A DNA stretch of 64,000 bases. It comes from CAWCAW01 sp963714125. GTDB lineage: Bacteria; Actinomycetota; Acidimicrobiia; Acidimicrobiales; UBA8190. The notes below the pieces were generated by a model that made no database searches, was not told where the DNA came from, and saw only the letters and a list, made by a program, of their open reading frames with translations. Location of the stretch: assembly GCA_963714125.1 (NCBI GenBank), contig OY970234.1, forward strand, positions 1,178,001-1,242,000, written 5' to 3'. The position numbers and the translations under genes were made by a program. Shown one piece after another: positions 41,544 through 50,530 of this stretch. Positions within the stretch are counted from its first letter, which is position 1; each line of letters opens with the position of its first letter.

Positions 41544-42464
41544 GTGCTGATCGTGACCGTCATCGGAGTGTTTGTTGCGGTGTCCTTGTTGGCGTGGGCC
41601 GTCGCCCTCAAGGCCGACGAGCGCTTGGGCGTGCGCGCCGCGCGCGCCCGCATGGCGGACTACGACGCGCCCATCGACGAGCGAGAAGAAGCACTCAAAG
41701 AACCGTTGAGCCGCCGTGTCCTGCAACCCGCCGGCGCCATGGCGGTCACCGGGATCAAGCGGTTCGTGCCGACCGAGCGTCTCGACAAGCTGCGCCACAA
41801 GCTGGCGTTGGCCGGGCGCGACAACGTCGAGGCCCTCGACCGCTACTTGGTCATCCGGCTGCTCATGGTCGTCGCCATTCCGGTGCTGTGGTTGACGGTG
41901 TGGTACCTCACCAACCTCAAAGGCGTGGACTTTGTGGCCGTGCTGGTGTTCATCGCCGTCGTCGGCATCCTCGGACCAGACGCCTGGCTGACCCGGGAGA
42001 TCGACGCCCGTCGCCTGGCCATTCGCCACAAGCTTCCTGACATCCTTGACCTGCTCACCGTCAGCGTGGAGGCCGGTCTCGGTTTCGAGCAGGCCCTGGC
42101 CCGCACCGTGGTGTTGGTGCCCGGCCCACTGTCCGATGAGTTCGCCCGCATGCTCGGTGAGTTGCGGGCCGGATCGAGCCGGCGTGACGCGCTGGAGGCG
42201 TTGGACAGCCGGGTCGAGCTGCCCGAGCTTCGCTCGTTCATCATGGCCTTGTTGCAGGCCGACACCTTCGGTGTGTCGATCGGATCGATCCTTCAGAACC
42301 AAGCCGCCGAGATGCGGGTGCGACGCGAGCAGTACGCCCGGGAGATGGCGCAGAAGGCCCCGGTCAAGATGCTCTTTCCGATGGTGCTGTGCATCATGCC
42401 GGCGCTCTTCGTCATCGTGGCGGGCCCGGCCTTCATCGCCATCTTCCACATCTTCAAAAACTGA
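41544..42464 (+). CDS. tadC: Inner-membrane platform protein TadC
   Basis: This is the second T2SSF platform protein, 306 residues from a GTG one base after the tadB stop. It has an N-terminal helix (2-20), helices near 110-145 and a C-terminal helix near 280-302. KLPDILDLLTVSVEAGLGFEQALA and MALLQADTFGVSIGSIL are the T2SSF core motifs. The longer frame reaching back to 41364 overlaps tadB out of frame and is not real. tadD, tadE, tadF, tadG and the prepilin peptidase do not follow. Confidence 0.92.
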   Translation: MLIVTVIGVFVAVSLLAWAVALKADERLGVRAARARMADYDAPIDEREEALKEPLSRRVLQPAGAMAVTGIKRFVPTERLDKLRHKLALAGRDNVEALDRYLVIRLLMVVAIPVLWLTVWYLTNLKGVDFVAVLVFIAVVGILGPDAWLTREIDARRLAIRHKLPDILDLLTVSVEAGLGFEQALARTVVLVPGPLSDEFARMLGELRAGSSRRDALEALDSRVELPELRSFIMALLQADTFGVSIGSILQNQAAEMRVRREQYAREMAQKAPVKMLFPMVLCIMPALFVIVAGPAFIAIFHIFKN

Positions 42465-42484
42465 TCCGACGCACTGCGGTGCGA

Positions 42485-43870
42485 ATGCCTCGGTTATCGA
42501 GCGCGGTAGGTGCGGGTTTTGGCGTGTGGGGACTGGCCGTCGGGCTGATCCGCCTGCACGACAACTCCTTCATGACCCATGTGGCCACCGGGCGCATCAT
42601 CGTGGCCCACGGTGTCCCGCATGCCGACCCGTATTCCTTTACCGCTCACGGTCACGCCTGGGTGGTCGAGTCGTGGCTGGCGTCGGTGCTCTACGGCGTG
42701 GTCGACCAGACCTGGAGCGGTCACGGATTGCAGCTGCTGCACGCCGCCCTAGCCACGGTGCTCGCCCTGATCACGTGGACGTTGACCAAGCCGGCTCGCA
42801 CCCTCATCGGCCGCATCGCCGTGGCGTGTGCTGTACTCGCCGTCGGCACCGGCTACTGGTCGCCGCGCCCGCTGCTCATTGCCCTCGTGCTGTTTGGGGT
42901 AGTGATCCTCATCACCGAGTCGGGCCGGGGGTCGGTATGGGTGCTGGTGCCGGTGATGTGGCTGTGGCTCAACGTCCACGGCAGCTGGCTCTTCGGCCTG
43001 GCCTATCTGGTGGCGAGGATCGTGGGCCGGGCCCTGGACCACCGCCCTCTCGAGCGCCTGCCCCGTTTGCTGGGCGCCGCCGTGGTGGGGTGTGTGCTCG
43101 GCCTCGCCAATCCCTTCGGGTGGCGCTTGGTGTGGTACCCGACCATCGTCGTCACCCGCCACGCCGCGTTCGCCCATATCGCCGAGTGGCAGTCGCCGAG
43201 CTTCAGCAACGCCGTCAACCTGGTCTTTCTGGCTGAAGTACTTCTGGCCGTGGTGTTGTTGGTGGCCCGGCGCGGCACCATCGAAGACGCCCTGGTCGCG
43301 GCCCTCTTCGTGGCGGCTGCTCTGTCGGCCTCTCGGAACGTGCCGGTGGCGGCGTTGGTGGTGGCCCCCGTGCTGGCACGCGGTCTGGCTGATCTCGGCA
43401 CCATCAAGGGAGATCGGGCCGGAGTCCTTCCCGCCGGGGTTCTGGCCGGACTCGTGGTGGTGGGAGCCTTGCTCGTCTCCGGAGCGCTGCGTAATCCCGA
43501 GTGGAATCTGGCCGCCTACCCCGTGAGCGAGGTCTCGTGGATGGCCGAGCATCACTTGGTGCCGGCCAAGGTGGCCACCCCTGACTTCGTGGGGAACTAC
43601 CTCGAGCTCCGTTTCGGGGCCCGGGCCAGCGTCTTTATCGATGACCGGGTCGACATGTACCCCACGCCGGTCGAGAATGCCTATGGCGTCCTGCTCGGTG
43701 GGGGCCAGGATTGGCAGGGCGTGCTCGACCACTACGGAGTTCGAACGGTGCTGTGGCCCCGGGGCGAGCCGCTCGCCTCGTTGGTGTCCGAGAGCCCGCG
43801 ATGGACGGTGGTGAAGCGAGCTCCAGGCTGGATTGTCGCCGTCGAGCGCCCGGATGAGGCCTCCTCGTAA
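42485..43870 (+). CDS. Polytopic membrane protein A of the Tad locus (paralogue of 46925-48421)
   Basis: This 461-residue protein has about ten helices and a soluble C-terminal region of some 110 residues. It is clearly a paralogue of the minus-strand gene at 46925-48421: both carry LNVHGSWL/VNMHGSFL, NPFGW/NPFGP, AEWQSPSF/EEWQSPNF, and end with VRTVLWPRG/VRYVLWPPG. The fold looks like a GT-C type glycosyltransferase or O-antigen-ligase-like membrane protein, but catalytic residues cannot be named. The start could also be the GTG at 42479. It lies 20 bases after tadC and is likely in the same operon, which suggests a role in pilus or surface glycosylation. Confidence 0.62.
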   Translation: MPRLSSAVGAGFGVWGLAVGLIRLHDNSFMTHVATGRIIVAHGVPHADPYSFTAHGHAWVVESWLASVLYGVVDQTWSGHGLQLLHAALATVLALITWTLTKPARTLIGRIAVACAVLAVGTGYWSPRPLLIALVLFGVVILITESGRGSVWVLVPVMWLWLNVHGSWLFGLAYLVARIVGRALDHRPLERLPRLLGAAVVGCVLGLANPFGWRLVWYPTIVVTRHAAFAHIAEWQSPSFSNAVNLVFLAEVLLAVVLLVARRGTIEDALVAALFVAAALSASRNVPVAALVVAPVLARGLADLGTIKGDRAGVLPAGVLAGLVVVGALLVSGALRNPEWNLAAYPVSEVSWMAEHHLVPAKVATPDFVGNYLELRFGARASVFIDDRVDMYPTPVENAYGVLLGGGQDWQGVLDHYGVRTVLWPRGEPLASLVSESPRWTVVKRAPGWIVAVERPDEASS

Positions 43871-43911
43871 AATTGTTTTCGGTAGGTCGAGAGGCTCATT
43901 TGCTACTAAAA

Positions 43912-43927
43912 GCGGTGGTCACACCGC
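43912..43927. repeat. Inverted repeat GCGGTG-GTCA-CACCGC in the gap before the first kinase
   Basis: The 6-bp arms are perfect. The site lies 42 bases after the stop at 43870 and about 190 bases before the kinase start. No T-run follows, so it may be an operator instead of a terminator. The 43871-44114 gap is AT-richer than its surroundings and probably holds the kinase promoter; I see no gene there. Confidence 0.35.
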
Positions 43928-44114
43928 ATAAAGGCGGATTGTTGTCAAAACGTTGACCTCAAATGGTGCGACGGCTGGCTTCATTTCGTGATTAATCCTC
44001 CGATAAACCACCATCAGTAGTTTGCTTTTTACTCCACGTGAGCCAAAGGCCGAGCCCCTCTCGGGGACGGCGAGACGGGTGGCCTCGGCGCGAGGTGGTG
44101 GGGGTCCTGGACCT

Positions 44115-45848
44115 GTGCAGCTGACCATCCCCGCATCCGATGGGAACACCCGGCACCGGGCCCGAACCCTGTGGAACCGGGCCGTGAGCACCGCCGATGC
44201 GCCCTTGGCACTTCGAAGCTCGCCGTCGCCGGGTCAGGCCGTCTCCCAGCCCGGTGACACGAGGTTGGAGTCGGCTCCCACCGCCATGCGCTGGAGCGCC
44301 CTGCTCGTGGCCTTGGTCATCGCCAATGCCCAGCATCTGGGCGGAACCGCCGACGTTGCTTCAGGTGCCGCTCTCACCGTCTATGCGCTGTGGCGAACGT
44401 TTCGTCCCTTGCACTTTCCGGGCCGAAGTTGGGAAGCCGCCGCCGCCTTGCTCCTCGAGGTCGCCGTGGCCGTGGCCGTGGTTGAAGCCACGGGGTCGGC
44501 GAGTTCTCCTTACTTAGTGTGCTTGGGGGTGGCCACAGCCATCGCCGCCTTCACGGGGGGCTGGCCGGTGGTTCCCGGTCTGGCCGTCATTGGCGCCGCC
44601 GCCGTGGTGGTTCCCGATGTGCTCCCTGTTGGTGACGGTGGATCCGGCACCCCGAGTCTCGAGGTGGCCGCCATCCTCGTGCTGGTGGCGGTGGTAGCCG
44701 CCGTAGGCCGGCACATGCTCGACGACGCCCGCAAGGTCGAGGTCGGTCTGGTGCGCCGCGTCGAATATCTCTCGGCCGCCAATGACATCCTCCAAGACCG
44801 TCGACGGTCCGACGACCGGTTCCCGGCCATGACCATCGACCCCGTGGCCCGCTGGAGCCTCGACCGTCTCGAGCAACTCTTCAGTCCCGATACCGCCGCC
44901 GTCATTTTGATCGACCCGTCCACCACGACGTGGCACGTAGTCGCCGGCCGCGGCGTGACCCACTGGGAAGAGCACCACGGCACCGACCTCCCCAACCCGT
45001 TGATCGCCGCCATTGGCTCACGCCAGCCCGTGGAGATCGAGAACCTGACCGACGGGCTCGGACTGTGGTCGACGTGGGGTCTGTATTGCCGGCTCGAAGC
45101 CCGCGGTGAGGTCGTCGGCGTCATGGCCGTCGAAGCGCGGGCCCGACGCAGCACCACCCCGGCCCAGCTGCGCCACCTGTCCGATCTGGCCCATGCCACC
45201 GCCCAGGCCGCCGACAAGGCGCACTGGTTCGGAGAGATCCATGCCCGGGGTGCGGAAGAAGAGCGCGCCCGCCTGGCGCGAGAGCTCCACGATCACGTCG
45301 GGCAATCGGTGGCGTATCTCGGTTTCGAGCTCGATCGACTGGTCGAGCAGAACCACGGTCGCGCCGTCCAACGCGACCTGTTGACGTTGCGCGAAGACAT
45401 GCGCGAGCTCGCCGGTGAGCTTCGCAGTGCCTTGGTGGACCTGCGTTGTGATGTGTCGCGGGCCCAGGGCGTCGAGGAGCTGCTCCCCGTTTTCCTGCAA
45501 ACGGTGCAGCGGCGCCAGCGGATCACCACCACCTTCGATTCCGATGTCCGCAGTCGCCCGGCCCTGGCCGTCGAGCGCGAGTTCTGGAACGTGGCTCGCG
45601 AAGCCGTCACCAACGCGGAGCGCCACGCCGACGCCTCCAACGTGGCCGTGGCGTGGTTCTCCGATTCCCGAGGATCGGTCCTCGAGGTCGTCGATGACGG
45701 TGTCGGGGTGGACGGCGTCCTGGAGAAGGACTCGAGCTATGGGGTACTGGGCATGCGAGAACGGGCCCAATCCGTCGGCGCCACCCTCGACATCACGTCG
45801 GACCCTGGCAAGGGAACGCTGGTGCGTATGCACAAGGAGATGACATGA
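44115..45848 (+). CDS. NarL-type membrane histidine kinase 1 (HisKA_3) with GAF domain
   Basis: This is a two-component sensor of 577 residues. About five helices lie between residues 58 and 200, a GAF domain at about 240-385, the HisKA_3 helix EERARLARELHDHVGQSVAYLGFE (phospho-His in ELHDH) near 410-433, and an HATPase with REAVTNAERHADAS and VVDDGVGVDG. The start chosen is the GTG at 44115 because VQLTIPASD aligns with the start of kinase 2 (VQSLVPLSG), which has a good ribosome-binding site; a TTG at 44022 is possible. The stop overlaps the response regulator ATG by four bases. Confidence 0.88.
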   Translation: MQLTIPASDGNTRHRARTLWNRAVSTADAPLALRSSPSPGQAVSQPGDTRLESAPTAMRWSALLVALVIANAQHLGGTADVASGAALTVYALWRTFRPLHFPGRSWEAAAALLLEVAVAVAVVEATGSASSPYLVCLGVATAIAAFTGGWPVVPGLAVIGAAAVVVPDVLPVGDGGSGTPSLEVAAILVLVAVVAAVGRHMLDDARKVEVGLVRRVEYLSAANDILQDRRRSDDRFPAMTIDPVARWSLDRLEQLFSPDTAAVILIDPSTTTWHVVAGRGVTHWEEHHGTDLPNPLIAAIGSRQPVEIENLTDGLGLWSTWGLYCRLEARGEVVGVMAVEARARRSTTPAQLRHLSDLAHATAQAADKAHWFGEIHARGAEEERARLARELHDHVGQSVAYLGFELDRLVEQNHGRAVQRDLLTLREDMRELAGELRSALVDLRCDVSRAQGVEELLPVFLQTVQRRQRITTTFDSDVRSRPALAVEREFWNVAREAVTNAERHADASNVAVAWFSDSRGSVLEVVDDGVGVDGVLEKDSSYGVLGMRERAQSVGATLDITSDPGKGTLVRMHKEMT

Positions 45849-46498
45849 ATACCCGTGTCCTGATCGTCGACGATCACACCATGGTGCGAGAGGCGCTGCG
45901 GTGGGCCTGTGAACACGCTGATCTGGTGGTGGTGGGGGAGGCGGGCAACGGCCAAGAAGCCGTGGACCAAGTGGACGAGCTCCTGCCTGACGTCGTCCTT
46001 ATGGACCTTTCCCTGCCCGTGCTGTCGGGCGTGGCGGCCACCAAGCGCATCCGCGCTGCGCACCCCGAGACGTCAGTTCTCATCTTGTCGATGCTCTCGG
46101 ACGAGTCCGCGGTGTCTTCGGCGTTGGCGGCCGGAGCCGGTGGCTTCATGGTCAAAGACCGCACCACCGCCGAGATCGTGGCCGCTGTCCACCGGGTGCA
46201 GCGGGGGGAAGTGGTGCTGTCGCCGGGCCTCAGCCTGCCGTCGCTCGAAGGTGCCCAGCCGTCTCGGGTGGGGGCCCTGGCCCCCGAAGGCGCTCGGGCC
46301 CTTGTGAGCAAGCGCGAGGAAGAAGTGTTGCGTCTGGTGGCCACCGGCGTCTCCATCCCCCAAGCCGCCAGCCAGCTCTACATAAGCGTCAAGACGGTCA
46401 AGAACCACCTGTCGTCGATCTACCAGAAGCTCGACTCACACGACCGCGCCCAGGCTGTGGTGAAGGCCATGCGCATGGGGATTATCCAGCTCGATTAA
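45845..46498 (+). CDS. NarL-family response regulator 1
   Basis: This is the DNA-binding partner of kinase 1, 217 residues. The receiver has Asp9/Asp10, the phospho-acceptor Asp54 in VLMDLSLPVLSG and a Lys in FMVKDRT. The LuxR HTH spans about 150-212 (KREEEVLRLVATGVSIPQAA, SVKTVKNHLSSIYQKL). It is coupled to the kinase by ATGA and lies 102 bases upstream of the flp pilin gene, so pilin expression is an obvious candidate target. It is about as similar to regulator 2 as the kinases are to each other. Confidence 0.92.
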   Translation: MNTRVLIVDDHTMVREALRWACEHADLVVVGEAGNGQEAVDQVDELLPDVVLMDLSLPVLSGVAATKRIRAAHPETSVLILSMLSDESAVSSALAAGAGGFMVKDRTTAEIVAAVHRVQRGEVVLSPGLSLPSLEGAQPSRVGALAPEGARALVSKREEEVLRLVATGVSIPQAASQLYISVKTVKNHLSSIYQKLDSHDRAQAVVKAMRMGIIQLD

Positions 46499-46600
46499 GC
46501 CCCCGGGCCGTGCGCCGAGATTGGGCCTCAGGACCTATAGCGCACGCAGGCACTGTTGACGGATAGTGGACTCTTCGTGTACTAGAAGGAGGACGTTACC

Positions 46601-46804
46601 GTGAACATCGTTTCTTTGGTGATGCGGATGGTTGACCCGATCCGCCACACATGGAACCGCAGGGATGAGATGGGCGCCGCCCTCGTTGAGTACGCGCTGC
46701 TGCTCGCTCTCATCGCCGTGGTCGCCATCGTGGCCCTGCACTTCCTTGGTGGTTCGGTTTCGAACACCCTTAACAACGTGGGTAGCTCGATCAACAACCC
46801 GTAA
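46601..46804 (+). CDS. flp: Flp/Fap type IVb pilin
   Basis: This is the major pilin subunit of the Tad pilus. The 67-residue prepilin has the class signature EMGAALVEYALLLALIAVVAIVA: cleavage is expected after Gly25, leaving AALVEY with Glu at +5 and Tyr at +6, followed by one hydrophobic helix. The start is GTG with AAGGAGG upstream. The long leader (25 residues) is on the high side for Flp pilins. A prepilin peptidase is needed but is not in the window. The gene stands apart from cpaB-tadC, between a response regulator and a membrane protein, so it probably has its own promoter in 46499-46600. Confidence 0.93.
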   Translation: MNIVSLVMRMVDPIRHTWNRRDEMGAALVEYALLLALIAVVAIVALHFLGGSVSNTLNNVGSSINNP

Positions 46805-46868
46805 CCCTTCTGCCGTGCGTACGGCCTGATGGTCGTACGACGGCGGTAGGACTTTATGGGGGGCCTCC

Positions 46869-46894
46869 TGCCGGGCACACCTTGGTGCCCGGCA
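46869..46894. terminator. Strong hairpin after flp, possibly a two-way terminator
   Basis: TGCCGGGCAC and GTGCCCGGCA form a perfect 10-bp stem with a 6-base loop (ACCTTG). It lies 65 bases after the flp stop and 31 bases before the convergent gene's stop at 46925. No T-run follows on either strand, so it is an atypical terminator or an mRNA 3' stabiliser for the abundant pilin transcript. Confidence 0.5.
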
Positions 46895-46924
46895 ACAAAG
46901 GCCGGTTGATGGGGGGTTCGGGAT

Positions 46925-48421
46925 CTATCCCACATGGGAGAAGATCACCGCTGTTTTTGACCGCCACACCTCACGCCACTGCGTGTCGTGGGCCAGGTCG
47001 ATGGACAGGGGGGAACCGGGTGGCCACAGGACGTAGCGCACCCGGTACTCGTTGAGGATCACGTCGGGCTCGGTGGTTAGGTTGTCGAGCGCGAGATACT
47101 GATCGAGTACCGGTGTGTTGGTGTACAGCTCTGTGCGACCGTCGACGAATACCCGTATGCCTCGCCAGTCGAGGTAGTCGTTCCACAGGTACGTCGAGAA
47201 CACCCGACCATGATGTGCCTCGAGATAGTTGACGGCGCGCACGGGAACACTGGCGGCGGGTTTCCCCGCCGGGTACCACGGGCCGTGCAACAACGCCACG
47301 CCGAGGATGGCCAGCAATGGCCACACGATGAGCTGAGGCCGGAGTTGTTCCTTCGCAACCGGCGGGCAGTTAGCGGCGAGCGCGCACCAGGCGATGGCGA
47401 AGTAGGGCAGGAAGCGCACCGCCTGCAACGTCATCACCAACAGAAAAGCCACCAGGATCAGCTCGGCGGCCGGCAGCGTTGCTTTGGAGAACGCCAGGTA
47501 CCCAACCGTAAAGGCGATGGGCAGCACGATCACCGCCAATGTGGAGGGATCGTGGAAGTTCGGCGACTGCCATTCCTCAATGAGCTGCCTGATGGTGGAG
47601 TTGAACGTCACGCCCAGGGCGACTTGGTACACGGCCGGCCCGAAGGGGTTGACCAACGTGGCCACCAACGCCCCCACGAACGTCGCCAGCATCGGCTTCT
47701 TCGGCAAGGGGTGGGGGACCGACACCCGGCCGAGGTGTACGGGGAAGTAGGCCAGCACCAGTTCCAGTGCCACCACGGCCAGCGCCAGCAGGAAGCTGCC
47801 GTGCATGTTCACCCACACAACGAACAGCACCGGCACGCCCCAGAGCCACTTGGCGTTGCGCCGCGCCAAGGTGAACAGCAGCAGGAGCGTGGCCAGCAAC
47901 AGGTAGCTCACCACTTGCGGGCGGTCGTCCAAGAACAGGGACATGCCCACCCCGGCCTCGAGGCTCAGCAGCCCTGTCCACATCCATCCGGCCCCCACCA
48001 GCCGGCTGCGCACGGTGACCGCCACCACGGCCACCGACGCCACGCCGGCCGACAACAACCAGAAGGCGACGGGGCCGAGCACCCGCACCGACTCGGCCAA
48101 AAGGACGTCGTATCCCCATTCCGGTGATCGCCACGAATTCCCGAAGACGGTGTACGAGAAGATGTCGTGGGTGATCACCCGGTGATGCTGGAGCATCCAC
48201 ACCCCCGCGGCCCGATGCCAGAAGGTGTCGTCGAACACGCCTGAGTTCAAGGCGTCGCGCCACAGCACCAAGCACCCGACGGCCACGCCCACGATGCCCA
48301 CGGGGAGGGCGTAGCGCGAGAGCCCTCGGCGGGGCGGAGGCGACGGGGCCACGGTGTCGAGCTGAGCGGCCTGGGTTTGCTCGTCTGACCCCACGTCGTC
48401 TTCGGCTCCTCCCACCGTCAT
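46925..48421 (-). CDS. Polytopic membrane protein B of the Tad locus (paralogue of 42485-43870)
   Basis: This 498-residue protein (from the ATG at 48421) has about eleven helices and a soluble C-terminal domain. Shared motifs with protein A are listed under that gene; here they read WVNMHGSFLLALAVV, LVNPFGPAVYQ, IEEWQSPNFHDPSTLAV and RYVLWPPGSPLS. An Arg/Pro-rich leader extends the frame to 48511 but is unlikely to be used. It is on the opposite strand to the rest of the locus and is divergent from kinase 2 with about 400 bases between starts. Function unknown; GT-C-like or surface-polymer role is a guess. Confidence 0.62.
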   Translation of the reverse strand: MTVGGAEDDVGSDEQTQAAQLDTVAPSPPPRRGLSRYALPVGIVGVAVGCLVLWRDALNSGVFDDTFWHRAAGVWMLQHHRVITHDIFSYTVFGNSWRSPEWGYDVLLAESVRVLGPVAFWLLSAGVASVAVVAVTVRSRLVGAGWMWTGLLSLEAGVGMSLFLDDRPQVVSYLLLATLLLLFTLARRNAKWLWGVPVLFVVWVNMHGSFLLALAVVALELVLAYFPVHLGRVSVPHPLPKKPMLATFVGALVATLVNPFGPAVYQVALGVTFNSTIRQLIEEWQSPNFHDPSTLAVIVLPIAFTVGYLAFSKATLPAAELILVAFLLVMTLQAVRFLPYFAIAWCALAANCPPVAKEQLRPQLIVWPLLAILGVALLHGPWYPAGKPAASVPVRAVNYLEAHHGRVFSTYLWNDYLDWRGIRVFVDGRTELYTNTPVLDQYLALDNLTTEPDVILNEYRVRYVLWPPGSPLSIDLAHDTQWREVWRSKTAVIFSHVG

Positions 48422-48828
48422 CTGCGCCGGTGTGCCTCGTCGTCGGGTGCGGTCACCTCGACGAGCCGGGCCCGGCCCATGATCGCGTACCGCTCTCTCC
48501 CCGCCGGGCATACCGGCGACCAGATCGAAACCGCTTCAGTCCGCTACGGGGGGAGAGCGGGCGGATGTGTCGACCTCTCCTGGACCGACGCCGCGGCCCG
48601 GAGCGCGACGTGACTCCGTATCGCTCGTGATGTCGCCATTACGTCACTCATTGAGTCCATTGATTCGACACACGCGTAGTTTCATCAATGTCATTAGCTA
48701 GCGGTGAGTGTGACCGTGCGCGCGTGGGGTCGTTTCGTCGTGATGACGATGAGGTTTTTGTTGCATCTGAGTCTGGTGTTGCATACGCTCCCCGACGCAA
48801 CTCTTGGGCGATACGAGGAGACACCGCT

Positions 48829-49512
48829 GTGCAATCGCTCGTGCCGCTTTCCGGCTACGTGGCTCGGTACAGATCGCGCATCGACGACGCCCGGCCGCGG
48901 TGGCGTCAACTTCCGCTCGCCTCCCCTGATGGCGTTACGCATTTGGAGCGGCCGTTACTCTGGTCGCGTTGGGGGGCATTGGCTCTCGGCACCGTCTTGG
49001 TTGTCGTCGGTCACGACGGAGCGCGCGCCTATGTCGCCGGTGGTTTTCTTCTCGCCTACACGGTGTGGCGGACGATCGTCCCCATCGATTTCAGCGGGGC
49101 CGGAGCGCGGCCGACGGTGGCGCTTCTGTTGGAAGTGGCCGTCAGCGTGGCCGTCGTCGAGGCCACCGGTTTCGGCCGTTCGCCATTTCTGGTCAGCCTC
49201 GGTGTAGCCACCGCCGTCGCCGGCTTCGCCGGAGGGCTGCGCGTGGTGCTGTGTTTGGCCGGGCTGGCCGGTCTCGCCGTCGTGGTCCCGAGCGTGGTCC
49301 TGACGTCGTATCACGACATTGCGGGCACCGAGCGCGGAGTTCGCCATGGAGCTCGTGCTGGTGGGGGTAGCCGGAGGACTGTGCCGCTATATCGTCGACG
49401 ACGCCCAAGGCGCCCAGGTCAACTTCGACAACCGCATCACGCACCTCTCCGCCGTCAACGATCTCCTTCTCGACTTGCACTCGGCGACGGTACGCGAGAC
49501 GACGCCGCTTGA
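48829..49512 (+). pseudogene. N-terminal membrane part of histidine kinase 2, frameshifted
   Basis: From the GTG at 48829 (GAGGAG eight bases upstream) this frame encodes a membrane region closely matching kinase 1 (WRTIVPIDF/WRTFRPLHF; LLEVAVSVAVVEATG/LLEVAVAVAVVEATG). The homology continues to YHDI at 49320 and then is lost; the remaining 64 codons are unrelated Arg-rich sequence. The kinase 1 alignment continues without any gap in the +1 frame. One extra base near 49321-49325 (GCGGG) explains this. A sequencing error, a true mutation or programmed frameshifting cannot be told apart here. The upstream region 48422-48828 (about 400 bases) shows no other gene. Confidence 0.75.
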
Positions 49513-50530
49513 TCTCTATGGCGCCGCTCGGTGGGCCTTGCGTCGCTTCGACGAGCTCTTGGCCCCCGACGTGTCTGCCGTGGTTCTCCGAGATCCGGCC
49601 ACGGGGGATTGGCGCCTCGTCGCCTCCAAAGGGTTGCGCCCGGCCCCCCACGGCAAGCCCTTCGAACTGCCCGGTGCTCTGGCATTGGCCAGCCATGAGT
49701 GCGAGCCCGTGGCCCATGACAATCTCGAGCTCGGGCTCAGCTACAAGTCACGCTGGGGTTTGTACTGCCCGCTGCGGGCTCGCGACGAACTCCTGGGGGT
49801 GCTGGCTGTCGAGTCGCACACTCGCCGCAGCGCCACCCCCGAAGACCTCCGTCAGGCCGGGGATCTGGCCCAGACGGTGGCGTTGGCGGTGGACAACGCC
49901 CGGTGGCTCGATCGCATTCGCACCCTGGGCGTGGAGGAGGAGCGTTCGCGTCTGGCTCGTGAGCTGCACGACCACGTGGGCCAGTCCGTGGTCTACCTCG
50001 GCTTCGAGATCGACCGACTCATCCAGCTCAATCACGGGCGAGCCGTGCAGCGCGACCTGCAGGCCGTGCGCTCCGATCTCAGCGAGCTGGTTCAGGAGCT
50101 GCGCGATGCACTGGTGGACCTCCGGTCAGACGTCTCTGATGCCATGGGCGTCGACGCCATGCTGGAGTCGTTCGTGGCCCGCGTCAACGCGCGCAGCAAC
50201 GTCAAGGTCACCCTCGTCACCGACTCCTCGACGCGGCTTCCGCTGTCGGTCGAGCGGGAGTTCTCGCGCGTGGCGCGCGAAGCCGTGACCAACGCCGAAC
50301 GCCATGCCCGCGCGTCGAAGATCTCGGTGTTGTGGCGGTGCCGGGAAGACGGTGCGTTGCTCGAGGTCTTGGACGATGGCGTGGGCATGACCGGTTCTGT
50401 CCCGGCCCGGGTATCTGCCTACGGCCTGTTGGGCATGAAAGAGCGCGCTGATTCGGTGCGGGCCAAGTTGGAGATCACGTCGCGACGCGGTGAAGGAACC
50501 CGGGTCCGGATGAGAAAGGCGGTGTCGTGA
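49319..50530 (+). CDS. GAF and kinase part of histidine kinase 2
   Basis: This frame carries the rest of kinase 2: the last membrane helix (MELVLVGVAGGLCRYIV), a GAF domain at about 50-190, HisKA_3 with EEERSRLARELHDHVGQSVVYLGFE and an HATPase with REAVTNAERHARAS and VLDDGVGMTG. All catalytic motifs are intact. If translated alone it would start at TTG 49319 or ATG 49346 and give a kinase of about 395 residues with a single membrane helix. If the frameshift is corrected, the fused product has about 566 residues, close to kinase 1. The stop overlaps the next start (TGATG). Confidence 0.82.
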   Translation: MRAPSAEFAMELVLVGVAGGLCRYIVDDAQGAQVNFDNRITHLSAVNDLLLDLHSATVRETTPLDLYGAARWALRRFDELLAPDVSAVVLRDPATGDWRLVASKGLRPAPHGKPFELPGALALASHECEPVAHDNLELGLSYKSRWGLYCPLRARDELLGVLAVESHTRRSATPEDLRQAGDLAQTVALAVDNARWLDRIRTLGVEEERSRLARELHDHVGQSVVYLGFEIDRLIQLNHGRAVQRDLQAVRSDLSELVQELRDALVDLRSDVSDAMGVDAMLESFVARVNARSNVKVTLVTDSSTRLPLSVEREFSRVAREAVTNAERHARASKISVLWRCREDGALLEVLDDGVGMTGSVPARVSAYGLLGMKERADSVRAKLEITSRRGEGTRVRMRKAVS

